Positions 1-7,752 of a DNA stretch of 64,000 nt are shown piece by piece. A program made the position numbers and the translations under genes. Position 1 is the first letter of the stretch, and every line of letters begins with the position of its first letter. Source of the DNA: Terriglobus sp. TAA 43 (GTDB lineage Bacteria > Acidobacteriota > Terriglobia > Terriglobales > Acidobacteriaceae); assembly GCF_000800015.1 (NCBI RefSeq), contig NZ_JUGR01000001.1, positions 1,054,001 through 1,118,000 on the forward strand, read 5' to 3'. Below the pieces are notes generated by a model. That model did no database searches, was not told the origin of the DNA, and saw only the letters and a program-made list of their open reading frames with translations.

Positions 1-161
1 CAAACGAGGGCGCGGCTCGCACCGGCGGTCTTAAAGCCGGCGACTGGATCACCACGGGCAGTTGGACCGGCGTTACCTGGACCTCAGAGGGAACCGAAGT
101 CGTCGTTCGTTTCAATAACGCGGGCGCGGTAAGCCTTCAGTTTGAACGCGTCACGTCGTAG
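1..161 (+). CDS. C-terminal fragment of a PDZ-like domain protein
   Basis: A frame open from the left edge, read from base 3, ends at a TAG at 159-161. It encodes 52 residues with the pattern of the second half of a PDZ domain: a GLKAGDWI-type turn followed by two beta-strand stretches ending near LQFERV. In secreted bacterial peptidases such domains often sit at the C-terminus, but the catalytic part lies outside the window, so the enzyme type cannot be named. The PDZ assignment comes from pattern only. Confidence 0.5.
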   Translation, partial: NEGAARTGGLKAGDWITTGSWTGVTWTSEGTEVVVRFNNAGAVSLQFERVTS

Positions 162-274
162 CAAACGTTGACTTTTCCGTTAATCACCAATCCATAACTG
201 CATTGACATTGATGCAGTAAAGAGACATCCTGCCTGTGCCCGAACGGAATCAGACAACGCAGGAGTCTCTCGCA

Positions 275-1273
275 ATGGCGCGCCCTTATTGGTCAGGAAC
301 CGTACAGATTTCGCTGGTGCAGTTTGCAGTAAAGTTCTTCGTCGCCACCGAAGCCAAAAGCCAGATTCGCTTTCACCAGGTGAGCCGCTCCACAGGCGAG
401 CGCGTGCGGCATCAAAAGGTGCTGGAATCCACCATGGAAAACGGCGATGAGGACATGTCCGAACAATCCGCCACCGTGGGCAAGGACGACATCGTCAAAG
501 GCTATGAATATGCCAAGGGCAAGTACGTCCTCATTGAGCCAAGCGAAATCGCCAACCTGCGTGTGCCTTCCAAACACAACATTGCCGTCGATCAATTCGT
601 AGATGAGAGCGAAATCGATCCCGCTTTCTTTGAAAAACCGTACTTCGTCACGCCCGATGGCGATGCGCAGGCCGAAGCCTTCGCAGTGGTGCGCGAAGCC
701 ATGCAGAAGGCAGGCAAGGTTGCTCTTGGGAAGATTGCTTTCGGTGGACGTGAACACATCGTCGCGCTCATGGCCAGCAAAGACGACGAAGGCCGCGGCC
801 TGATGGCCTACACCATGCGTTACGCCGAAGAACTGCGCAAGCCGAAGGAGTACTTTTCCGATATCCCGAAGGTTGAAATCGACGAAGATCAGCTCGAACT
901 TGCGGAACAGTTGATCCGCAAGAAGACCGCAAAGTTTAATCCGGAAAAATACAAGGATGGCTATGAAGTCGCGCTCAAGGAACTCGTTGACGCGAAGATT
1001 AACAACGAGCCTATCCCCGTGGATGAGCCACAGCCGAAACGCGCCAAGGTCATCAATCTGATGGACGCCCTGCGTAGCTCCCTCTCGGGCAAATCGACGG
1101 ACGAAGGCGAAGAAACACCACCTCCGGGCAAGAAGAGCACGAAGAAGGAACCTGCAAAAAAGCGCGCCGCCGTTGCCGAAATGCCCAAGCGCGAACAGCC
1201 ATCCGAACCGCAACGCAAGAAGGCATCTGCCAGCGCGAAACCGGCAAAGACAGCGCGGCGCAAGTCGGCTTAG
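275..1273 (+). CDS. ku: Ku protein, non-homologous end joining
   Basis: A 332-residue Ku homologue. Bacterial Ku is a homodimeric ring that threads onto DNA double-strand ends and recruits LigD. The start MARPYWSGTVQISLV matches the usual Ku N-terminus, and an AGGAG at 261-265 sits 9 bases before this ATG. An in-frame GTG at 236 would add 13 residues and is less likely. The Ku core spans about residues 1-250. The last ~70 residues form a Lys/Pro/Ala-rich basic tail (many KK and KR pairs), as in long bacterial Ku proteins where such tails bind DNA and LigD. ligD follows 90 bases downstream on the same strand, which supports the call. Confidence 0.95.
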   Translation: MARPYWSGTVQISLVQFAVKFFVATEAKSQIRFHQVSRSTGERVRHQKVLESTMENGDEDMSEQSATVGKDDIVKGYEYAKGKYVLIEPSEIANLRVPSKHNIAVDQFVDESEIDPAFFEKPYFVTPDGDAQAEAFAVVREAMQKAGKVALGKIAFGGREHIVALMASKDDEGRGLMAYTMRYAEELRKPKEYFSDIPKVEIDEDQLELAEQLIRKKTAKFNPEKYKDGYEVALKELVDAKINNEPIPVDEPQPKRAKVINLMDALRSSLSGKSTDEGEETPPPGKKSTKKEPAKKRAAVAEMPKREQPSEPQRKKASASAKPAKTARRKSA

Positions 1274-1363
1274 CTATCTCGAAACAGAAATGCGAAAGGC
1301 GTGGCCCATCAGGCCGCGCCTTCGCTACTTGCAGGCATCCGTTCTCGTAGAAGGGCATGAAGC

Positions 1364-4177
1364 ATGGCAACGAAGAAAACAGCAAAGAAAACGGCTTCAA
1401 AGAAACAAACAAAGCCTACGGCTGGCGACGCGGTAGACGAGCAGCTTGCTCGCTATCGTTCCATGCGCGATTTCTCTGTGACTGCAGAACCCAGCGGCAA
1501 GCAGAAATCAACTTCCGCCGCGTCTCTTCCCTTCGTCATTCAGAAGCATGCAGCCACACGCCTGCATTATGACTTCCGTCTTGGCTGGAACGGAGTACTG
1601 AAAAGCTGGGCGGTCGCCAAAGGCCCCAGCTACGTCGTCGCGGATAAGCGGCTCGCCGTGCAGGTGGAAGATCACCCCATGGAATATGGCGGCTTCGAAG
1701 GCATCATCCCGCGCGGGCAGTACGGTGGTGGCACCGTGATGGTGTGGGACCAGGGCACATGGGAGCCGCACGTCGATGTAGAAGAAGGGCTGCGCAAAGG
1801 CTCGCTGAAATTCGCCCTGAACGGCACCAAGCTGCAGGGCAACTGGACACTCGTTCGCATGGGCGGTAAAGCCGCACAGGAAGCCAAGCCCAATTGGCTG
1901 CTGATTAAAGAACACGACGAATACGAACGCACACCGGATGATCCCGCCATCACCGAAGAGATGCCGGACTCCGCAGTCACAGGCCGCTCGCTTGAGCAGA
2001 TCGCGGAGGCCAGCACGCACATTTGGAACTCAAAAGAAACGGCTACCGAGGGTCAGGCATGGTATCGCCAGCGGGCGCGGGGCGCGGATACCGCTTCTAG
2101 CGGCACAGCAAAAGTCACCACACCTTCCAAGAAGGCTCCGACATTCAACAATGCTTCGTTAGCAAAACTACCTAAAGAAAAGCTTCCCGAGTTCATCAAG
2201 CCGCAACTGGCGCAAGAAGCCACCGCACCGCCATCGGGAGATGAATGGCTACATGAGATCAAGCTCGACGGCTATCGCATGCAAGCCCGGAAGCAGGGCT
2301 CACGTGTGCAACTCTTCACCCGCAGCGGCCTCGATTGGACGCATCGCATGAAGTCCGTCGCAGAAGCTATTAAGACGCTCCCGGTGCAAGATGCCATCCT
2401 GGATGGTGAAGTAGTCGTGCTCGACGAAAAAGGCCTCTCCAGCTTCGCGCATCTTCAAGCGTCCTTTGAAAAAAATGAGAAACATCCCCTCACCTTCTTC
2501 CTATTCGATCTTCTCCATCTCAACGGACACAACACACGCGGCCTTCCCCTAAAGGAACGCAAGCGTCTTCTCCACACACTGCTCGACGATGAAAAAGATG
2601 GCTTGCGTCTGAGCGAAGACATCGCAGGGGACGGCGCAAAGATCTTCCGATCTGCGTGCGAACTCCACGCAGAGGGCATCATCTCGAAGAAGGCGGACGC
2701 CGCCTACCACTCCGGTCGCAGCACGCTCTGGCTCAAATCAAAATGCGTGCTGGAACAGGAATTCGTCATTGGCGGCTGGGTGGATTTATCCAATGGCAGT
2801 CGAGGCGTGGGTTCCCTCCTTCTGGGCTATTACGACGACGCAGGGAAACTCATCTACGCAGGCCGCACCGGTACCGGCTTCACGCAGAAGACACACAAAC
2901 TCCTACGCGACAAACTCGATGCCATCGAGAGCAAGGCCACCCCCTTCGTCGCCATCGACGCAGCGGGCCGCAAAGATGCGCACTGGGTCAAACCGCAACT
3001 CGTTGCCCAGGTACGTTTCGCCACGTGGACCGCCGAGAATCTTGTTCGTCAGGCAGCATTCCAGGGTCTTCGCGAAGACAAGCCCGCAAAAGAAGTGCGT
3101 CGCGAAATGGGTCCGCCTTCCGCGAAACACAAATCCACCGCTCCCGTGGAAACAAAAAAAGACGTGCAGACGCTGCTCGAACCCGTCGCAGAAACCAGAG
3201 CAACAACAAAGTCAGCAAAGGTTGTTTCGATCGATTCCAAACGACCCAAGCGCATTTCAGAGCAAGCGACGAAGGCTGCACCCAGCCTTCGCCTAACACA
3301 CCCAGAAAAGGTCGTCGATCCGGAAAGCGGAGTCACGAAACGCGAACTCATGGATTACCTATGGGCTGTGTCGGAAGAGATGTTGCCCCACATTGCAGAC
3401 CGTCCCTTAAGCCTCGTCCGCTGCCCCGAAGGCTCTGCGCATCAGTGCTTCTATCAGAAGCACGTCAACCACATGCTGCCCGCGGGCGTTACAAGCGTCA
3501 TGGTGGCAGACAAGAAGGGCGGCGCACCCGAACCCTACATCACACTGAATTCAGCAGAGGCTCTCGCGGGCCTCGCACAAATGAGCGTCCTGGAAATCCA
3601 TCCGTGGGGTTCGCGCAACGACGACCTTGAATGCCCTGATCGCATCATCATCGACCTTGATCCCGATGAATCACTTCCCTGGTCTACCGTCTGCGAAGCC
3701 GCACTCGAAGTGCGCGACGTATTGAAAAGCGCAGGCGTAGAGAGCTTCGTAAAAACGACTGGCGGCAAGGGATTACATGTTCTCTTCCCCATCACACCGA
3801 AGCACGACTTCGCCTTTATGAAGTCGTGGACATATGGCTTGGTGCAAGCCATGGAACAGGCGCGCCCCGAACTCTATCTCAGTAAGATGACCAAGGCGGC
3901 ACGCACCGGGAAGATCTACCTCGACTACTTGCGTAACGAACGAGGCGCCACAGCGGTCGCTCCGTACAGCATGCGCGCACGCAGCGGCCTCCCCGTGAGC
4001 ATGCCGCTGGAATGGAAAGAACTCACAGGCAACGCGCGTCCACGCTATACCGTTCATGATTTTGAGGAGTGGAAGCCGCGCCTGACGAAGGATCCTTGGC
4101 GCGAGGTGCTTGAGCTGAAGCAAACGCTCAACGCCGCGGCGCTGGAGCACTTCGCACCCAAGGCGAAGCGCTCCTAG
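1364..4177 (+). CDS. ligD: ATP-dependent DNA ligase LigD, three-domain
   Basis: A 937-residue end-joining ligase with domain order phosphoesterase-ligase-polymerase, the Pseudomonas type rather than the mycobacterial polymerase-first order. The N-terminal 3'-phosphoesterase (about 45-170) has the HYDFR motif and GGTVMVWD strand. The ligase domain (about 280-575) carries the adenylated lysine K300 in EIKLDGYR and the downstream DGEVVVL motif. The C-terminal primase-polymerase domain (about 650-930) has IIDLDPDE with the metal-binding pair D764/D766. Linkers are Lys/Thr/Ala-rich. Together with Ku it repairs double-strand breaks without a template. The gene ends 12 bases from the convergent aldose-epimerase gene. 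Confidence 0.96.
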   Translation: MATKKTAKKTASKKQTKPTAGDAVDEQLARYRSMRDFSVTAEPSGKQKSTSAASLPFVIQKHAATRLHYDFRLGWNGVLKSWAVAKGPSYVVADKRLAVQVEDHPMEYGGFEGIIPRGQYGGGTVMVWDQGTWEPHVDVEEGLRKGSLKFALNGTKLQGNWTLVRMGGKAAQEAKPNWLLIKEHDEYERTPDDPAITEEMPDSAVTGRSLEQIAEASTHIWNSKETATEGQAWYRQRARGADTASSGTAKVTTPSKKAPTFNNASLAKLPKEKLPEFIKPQLAQEATAPPSGDEWLHEIKLDGYRMQARKQGSRVQLFTRSGLDWTHRMKSVAEAIKTLPVQDAILDGEVVVLDEKGLSSFAHLQASFEKNEKHPLTFFLFDLLHLNGHNTRGLPLKERKRLLHTLLDDEKDGLRLSEDIAGDGAKIFRSACELHAEGIISKKADAAYHSGRSTLWLKSKCVLEQEFVIGGWVDLSNGSRGVGSLLLGYYDDAGKLIYAGRTGTGFTQKTHKLLRDKLDAIESKATPFVAIDAAGRKDAHWVKPQLVAQVRFATWTAENLVRQAAFQGLREDKPAKEVRREMGPPSAKHKSTAPVETKKDVQTLLEPVAETRATTKSAKVVSIDSKRPKRISEQATKAAPSLRLTHPEKVVDPESGVTKRELMDYLWAVSEEMLPHIADRPLSLVRCPEGSAHQCFYQKHVNHMLPAGVTSVMVADKKGGAPEPYITLNSAEALAGLAQMSVLEIHPWGSRNDDLECPDRIIIDLDPDESLPWSTVCEAALEVRDVLKSAGVESFVKTTGGKGLHVLFPITPKHDFAFMKSWTYGLVQAMEQARPELYLSKMTKAARTGKIYLDYLRNERGATAVAPYSMRARSGLPVSMPLEWKELTGNARPRYTVHDFEEWKPRLTKDPWREVLELKQTLNAAALEHFAPKAKRS

Positions 4178-4189
4178 CCGCAGCGAACA

Positions 4190-5287
4190 TTACTTCGTAA
4201 AGCTAAAGACCGTAGTCGTATGATACGTCTGTCCAGGCCGCAGCAGTGTGCTCGGAAACGCTGGATGATTTGGCGAATCCGGATAGTGCTGGGTCTCCAG
4301 GCAGAATCCACCACGGCGCACATACTTCTTGCCGCCCGTACCGGTGATCTCGCCATCCTTGATGAAGTTTCCGGTATAGAACTGCACACCCGGCTCTGTC
4401 GTCTTCACCGTCAACGTGCGACCCGACATAGGATCGGTGACAATCGCCGCAGTCCGCAGCGTTCCAGCCGCGCCGTTCAACACGAAGTTGTGATCGTAGC
4501 CACCAGCAATCGTCAGTTGTTCATTCTTCGCTTCAATTCGCTCACCGATGGCATGAGGCGCACGGAAGTCGAACGGTGTGCCAGCCACTGCAGGCAAATC
4601 ACCCGTGGGAATCAGAACCTTGTCCACCGGCGTGTAGTGGTTCGCGTTGATCTGAATCTTGTGATTCAGAATCGTGCCGTTCCCCTCGCCCGCCAGGTTG
4701 AAGTAGGAATGGTTCGTTAGGTTAATTACCGTTGGCTTGGTGGCTGTCGCGCTGTACTCAATCTTCAGATCATGCCCGTGCAGCGTGTACGTCACATGCG
4801 CGGTCAACGTACCGGGATATCCCTGGTCGCCATCGGGCGAAACCAACGTGAACTCCACACCGTCGGCCACTTCCTTCGCGCTCCAGATGCGGTTGTCGAA
4901 ACCATCTAGGCCGCCATGCAACGACTGGCCATTGTTGTTAATCGGCACGTGATACGTGTGGCCGTCGATCGTGAACTGTCCCTTGGCAATGCGGTTGCCG
5001 TATCGTCCCACCACGGCGCCAAAGTACGTTCCACCATCATCTTGGTAGCTAGCGGCCTTCGGATGTCCCAGGGCCACGTCAGCAAACTTGCCATTGCGAT
5101 CCGGTGCATCAATCGCCTGAATGCGCGCGCCAAGAGTGATCAGTCTCACCTGCAGTTCCGGGCTTTTCAGCGTGTAGATTTCAACGGGCTTGCCGTTCTT
5201 TGCCGTGCCGAACGACGCCTTCGTTACTTCCGCATTCATACCGGTTCCAATCATCCCCAGCGCCAGAAGCGCCACTGCCATCTTCAT
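4190..5287 (-). CDS. Secreted aldose 1-epimerase (galactose mutarotase)
   Basis: A 365-residue protein with an N-terminal signal peptide (hydrophobic core after MKMAV). It interconverts alpha and beta anomers of hexoses, here probably in the periplasm. Family landmarks are visible: LHGG near residue 110, the catalytic-histidine motif NHSYFNLAG, GGYDHNFVL, and the C-terminal catalytic-glutamate region LETQHYPDSPNHP followed by RPGQTY. The length is typical of GalM-type enzymes. It is a single-gene unit, convergent with ligD. Substrate preference (glucose, galactose, xylose or other) cannot be read from the sequence. Confidence 0.92.
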   Translation of the reverse strand: MKMAVALLALGMIGTGMNAEVTKASFGTAKNGKPVEIYTLKSPELQVRLITLGARIQAIDAPDRNGKFADVALGHPKAASYQDDGGTYFGAVVGRYGNRIAKGQFTIDGHTYHVPINNNGQSLHGGLDGFDNRIWSAKEVADGVEFTLVSPDGDQGYPGTLTAHVTYTLHGHDLKIEYSATATKPTVINLTNHSYFNLAGEGNGTILNHKIQINANHYTPVDKVLIPTGDLPAVAGTPFDFRAPHAIGERIEAKNEQLTIAGGYDHNFVLNGAAGTLRTAAIVTDPMSGRTLTVKTTEPGVQFYTGNFIKDGEITGTGGKKYVRRGGFCLETQHYPDSPNHPAFPSTLLRPGQTYHTTTVFSFTK

Positions 5288-5434
5288 TGTTCCATGCCCT
5301 CATGGCCGCCAACCGCGGACTCCGCGAAGTATACCGGGCTGGGGCGGCGGCACGCGAATGCTGCAGGATTTATACTGGATACAGTTCTTTGACAGCGCTG
5401 CAACATGCAACGCTCGAAGCTGCTCCACAAAGTT

Positions 5435-5789
5435 GGGGGCGTCATGGTTTCGACGGGGTCGCTTGTGGCAAGAGGGCATGCCGGGGTGGGTACACCCGTA
5501 ATCGAACCCAAAAACTATAAGTGCCGAACCTCAGTTTGCACTTGCTGCTTAATTAAATAAGTAGCCGATTGCTCCCGCTTCGCCTATGGGCGGGTACCAA
5601 TCGTCGCACAGTAGGCTGGTCAAAGCTGTTCCGCCTGTACGGCAATGACGAGATCGATCAGGCTGGTGGCCGTTACATCTTCGCCCGTTCTAAGTGGCGG
5701 CTACGAGACAAAGATGATACGGGAAAAGCATGAATGCCTTTTGTCATTGGTTTCTTCGGACGGGAGTTCGATTCTCCCCGCCTCCACCA
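5435..5789 (+). ncRNA. ssrA: Transfer-messenger RNA (tmRNA)
   Basis: A one-piece tmRNA of 355 bases. The 5' end GGGGGCG (5435-5441) pairs fully with CGCCTCC (5779-5785), one pair being G-U, followed by encoded ACCA. The 3' part has the T-arm GGGAGTTCGATTCTCCC. The tag frame begins at GCC 5523 and reads AEPQFALAA, ending at TAA 5550-5552, with the LAA ending recognised by ClpXP. The RNA rescues stalled ribosomes with SmpB. A TTGACA hexamer at 5389-5394 could be a -35 element, but no good -10 follows it at the right spacing. Confidence 0.97.
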
Positions 5790-5893
5790 ACTTCACACAT
5801 ATCCATCACGCACTTCCCGCGTGACAGCAGAACGCAAAGCCAGTAGAGTGGTGGCGCTCGCCATCTTCCTCACGGAACTGGAATATCTCGCTT

Positions 5894-7102
5894 ATGCGCT
5901 TTGTTTTACCTGCCCTGCTTTCGTCTCTGATCGCGCTGCCTGCCTTTGCTCAGGCGGTTCGTGGCAATGTTGACCTTACTCATCCACAGACATACACGCT
6001 GCATCGCATCGGAAGCATGGACCCAACAGGCGGGAACCATGATTCACTTCGCGTACTTCCCGGCGCCACAGCAACTCTGATGGACGTCGATGGCCCCGGC
6101 CAGATTTCGCATCTCTGGGTGACCATCTCTGATTCCGAAAAATACTTCCTTAAGCGCGTTGTTCTGCGAATCTACTGGGACGGTGAGACAAGCCCCAGTG
6201 TCGAAGTTCCTATCGGAGATTTCTTCGGTCAGAACACAGGCGAATATGTCGGCTTTGAATCTGCCGTACTCAACGTGGGTTCAAGCCGTGCGCTCAACAG
6301 CTACTTCCCCATGCCCTTCCGCAAACACGCGCGCATCACGATTGAGAATCAGGGCAAACTGCTCATCAACAGCTTCTACTACAACCTGGAATATCGCACT
6401 GGCCCCAACGTGGCTGACAAAGACTCGCTGTACTTCCACGCTCAGTACCGCCAGGCCGTTCCCAATAAAGGCTGGACCACAGACTTCTATGCCAACAACG
6501 ACTACCGCGTAGACTTGAAGCCCAATCTCGACGGCAAGGACAACTACACTTTCCTTGAAGCGAACGGCAAAGGCCATTATGTCGGTCTAACGCTTGGCGT
6601 AGTGCAGAATCAGGATGGTTGGTGGGGCGAAGGCGATGAAATGCTCTTCATCGACGACATGAGCAAGCCCACTATCACCGGCACCGGATCAGAAGATTAC
6701 TTCCTCGGCGCATGGGACTTCGGGACTCACTTCGCATATCAAAGCAACGGAGCGCCGCTCGTCGGATCAGAACTCGCCGGAAGCCATAATCTCGTTTACC
6801 GCTTCCATCTCGATTCGCCGATTCCCTTCAGCAAGGAATTCAAGGGCACCATCGAACACGGTCACGCCAACCACCGTTCTGACAATTACTACTCAGTCGC
6901 CTACTGGTATCAGACTGAGCCTCACGCGCCATTTCCAGAGCTTCCTGCGGTAGAGACACGTCTGCCTGCCATCTACCCCACAGGTGGCCCCGGCAACGGC
7001 CCGCAACAAAACATTGCACCGCCGGTAACACCGCTACCGATCCCACAGCCGGGCACCATCTCACCCACAGCGAATCCTCTAACACCCACGCGGCCTCAGT
7101 AA
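5894..7102 (+). CDS. Secreted DUF2961 protein, GH172-type glycoside hydrolase
   Basis: A 402-residue protein with a clear signal peptide ending ALPAFAQA. The body matches the DUF2961 family, part of which is classified as glycoside hydrolase family 172 (difructose-anhydride and arabinofuranoside-active enzymes). Seen directly: the early DVDGPGQISHLW motif, an aromatic-rich centre, and GTGSEDYFLGAWDFG near residue 258, which contains the conserved acidic residues. The last ~45 residues are Pro/Thr/Gly-rich and look unstructured. It stands alone between tmRNA and the leftward ogt gene. Substrate is not predictable. Confidence 0.85.
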   Translation: MRFVLPALLSSLIALPAFAQAVRGNVDLTHPQTYTLHRIGSMDPTGGNHDSLRVLPGATATLMDVDGPGQISHLWVTISDSEKYFLKRVVLRIYWDGETSPSVEVPIGDFFGQNTGEYVGFESAVLNVGSSRALNSYFPMPFRKHARITIENQGKLLINSFYYNLEYRTGPNVADKDSLYFHAQYRQAVPNKGWTTDFYANNDYRVDLKPNLDGKDNYTFLEANGKGHYVGLTLGVVQNQDGWWGEGDEMLFIDDMSKPTITGTGSEDYFLGAWDFGTHFAYQSNGAPLVGSELAGSHNLVYRFHLDSPIPFSKEFKGTIEHGHANHRSDNYYSVAYWYQTEPHAPFPELPAVETRLPAIYPTGGPGNGPQQNIAPPVTPLPIPQPGTISPTANPLTPTRPQ

Positions 7103-7142
7103 ACAAAACGAATGCCCCGGTGTTTTTTACCTGGGCATTCGT
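7101..7142 (-). terminator. Rho-independent terminator for ogt
   Basis: A ten-base stem (ACGAATGCCC 7108-7117 with GGGCATTCGT 7133-7142) followed, on the minus strand, by TTTTGTTT. It sits 30 bases after the ogt stop, in the convergent gap. Confidence 0.75.
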
Positions 7143-7172
7143 GTGAGAAAGCGCGCCGCCTAAGTGAGCGCT

Positions 7173-7700
7173 TCAGATCTCGGAAGTATTTATCGAAAAG
7201 AGTGACTTCTGCCCTGGCACCGAGGCCCCTTCTAACTCCAGCAACACCCGCTTTGTCTCCAGTCCTCCAGCAAATCCTGTCAGAGCCCCTGACGTTCCAA
7301 TCACACGATGGCAAGGCACCACAATCGACAGCGGATTTCTACCATTCGCTGCGCCAACTGCGCGGCTCGCCGTGGGCCTTCCCAAACGCATCGCAATCTC
7401 GCCATAACTACGCGTCTTTCCATACGGAATGGCCAATAGTTGTTCCCAAACCAGCTTTTGGAATGCGGTTCCTCGCGCATCTAGTGGCAAGTCAAACTCA
7501 GTGCGTTGCCCCGCAAAATACTCTTCCAACTGAACCACAGCTTTTTTCAACACAGGGTGCGAGGCATCCTCACCTGCCTCCTCTAAGCGCACACGCTTCG
7601 GGTCATCCTCTGGCCAAAGCACAGCGACCAATCCAGCGTCGCTCGCCACTAACTTCAGTACGCCCACAGGTGATGGCATTGACGTTTTCACCAAGCCCAT
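7173..7700 (-). CDS. ogt: Methylated-DNA-protein-cysteine methyltransferase
   Basis: A 175-residue O6-alkylguanine-DNA alkyltransferase of the Ogt/MGMT type. It moves the alkyl group from O6-alkylguanine or O4-alkylthymine to its own cysteine in a suicide reaction. The acceptor is C130 in PCHRV. The helix-turn-helix DNA-binding part (GTAFQKLVW, RAVGAANG) precedes it. The start is fixed by AAGGAGAGG eight bases upstream of the ATG. The gene begins 52 bases after the copper ATPase on the same strand, so it may be a distal member of that operon. A second alkyltransferase is fused in Ada at 43947. Confidence 0.94.
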   Translation of the reverse strand: MGLVKTSMPSPVGVLKLVASDAGLVAVLWPEDDPKRVRLEEAGEDASHPVLKKAVVQLEEYFAGQRTEFDLPLDARGTAFQKLVWEQLLAIPYGKTRSYGEIAMRLGRPTASRAVGAANGRNPLSIVVPCHRVIGTSGALTGFAGGLETKRVLLELEGASVPGQKSLFSINTSEI

Positions 7701-7752
7701 ATCTTTAGCCTCTCCTTGCGATGCATGTGAGTCGCAACTTCACTCACAATTC

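Noticed and set aside
2656-3630. 324-codon frame inside ligD.
   Set aside because: Out-of-frame shadow of the LigD ligase and polymerase domains with extreme Arg content.
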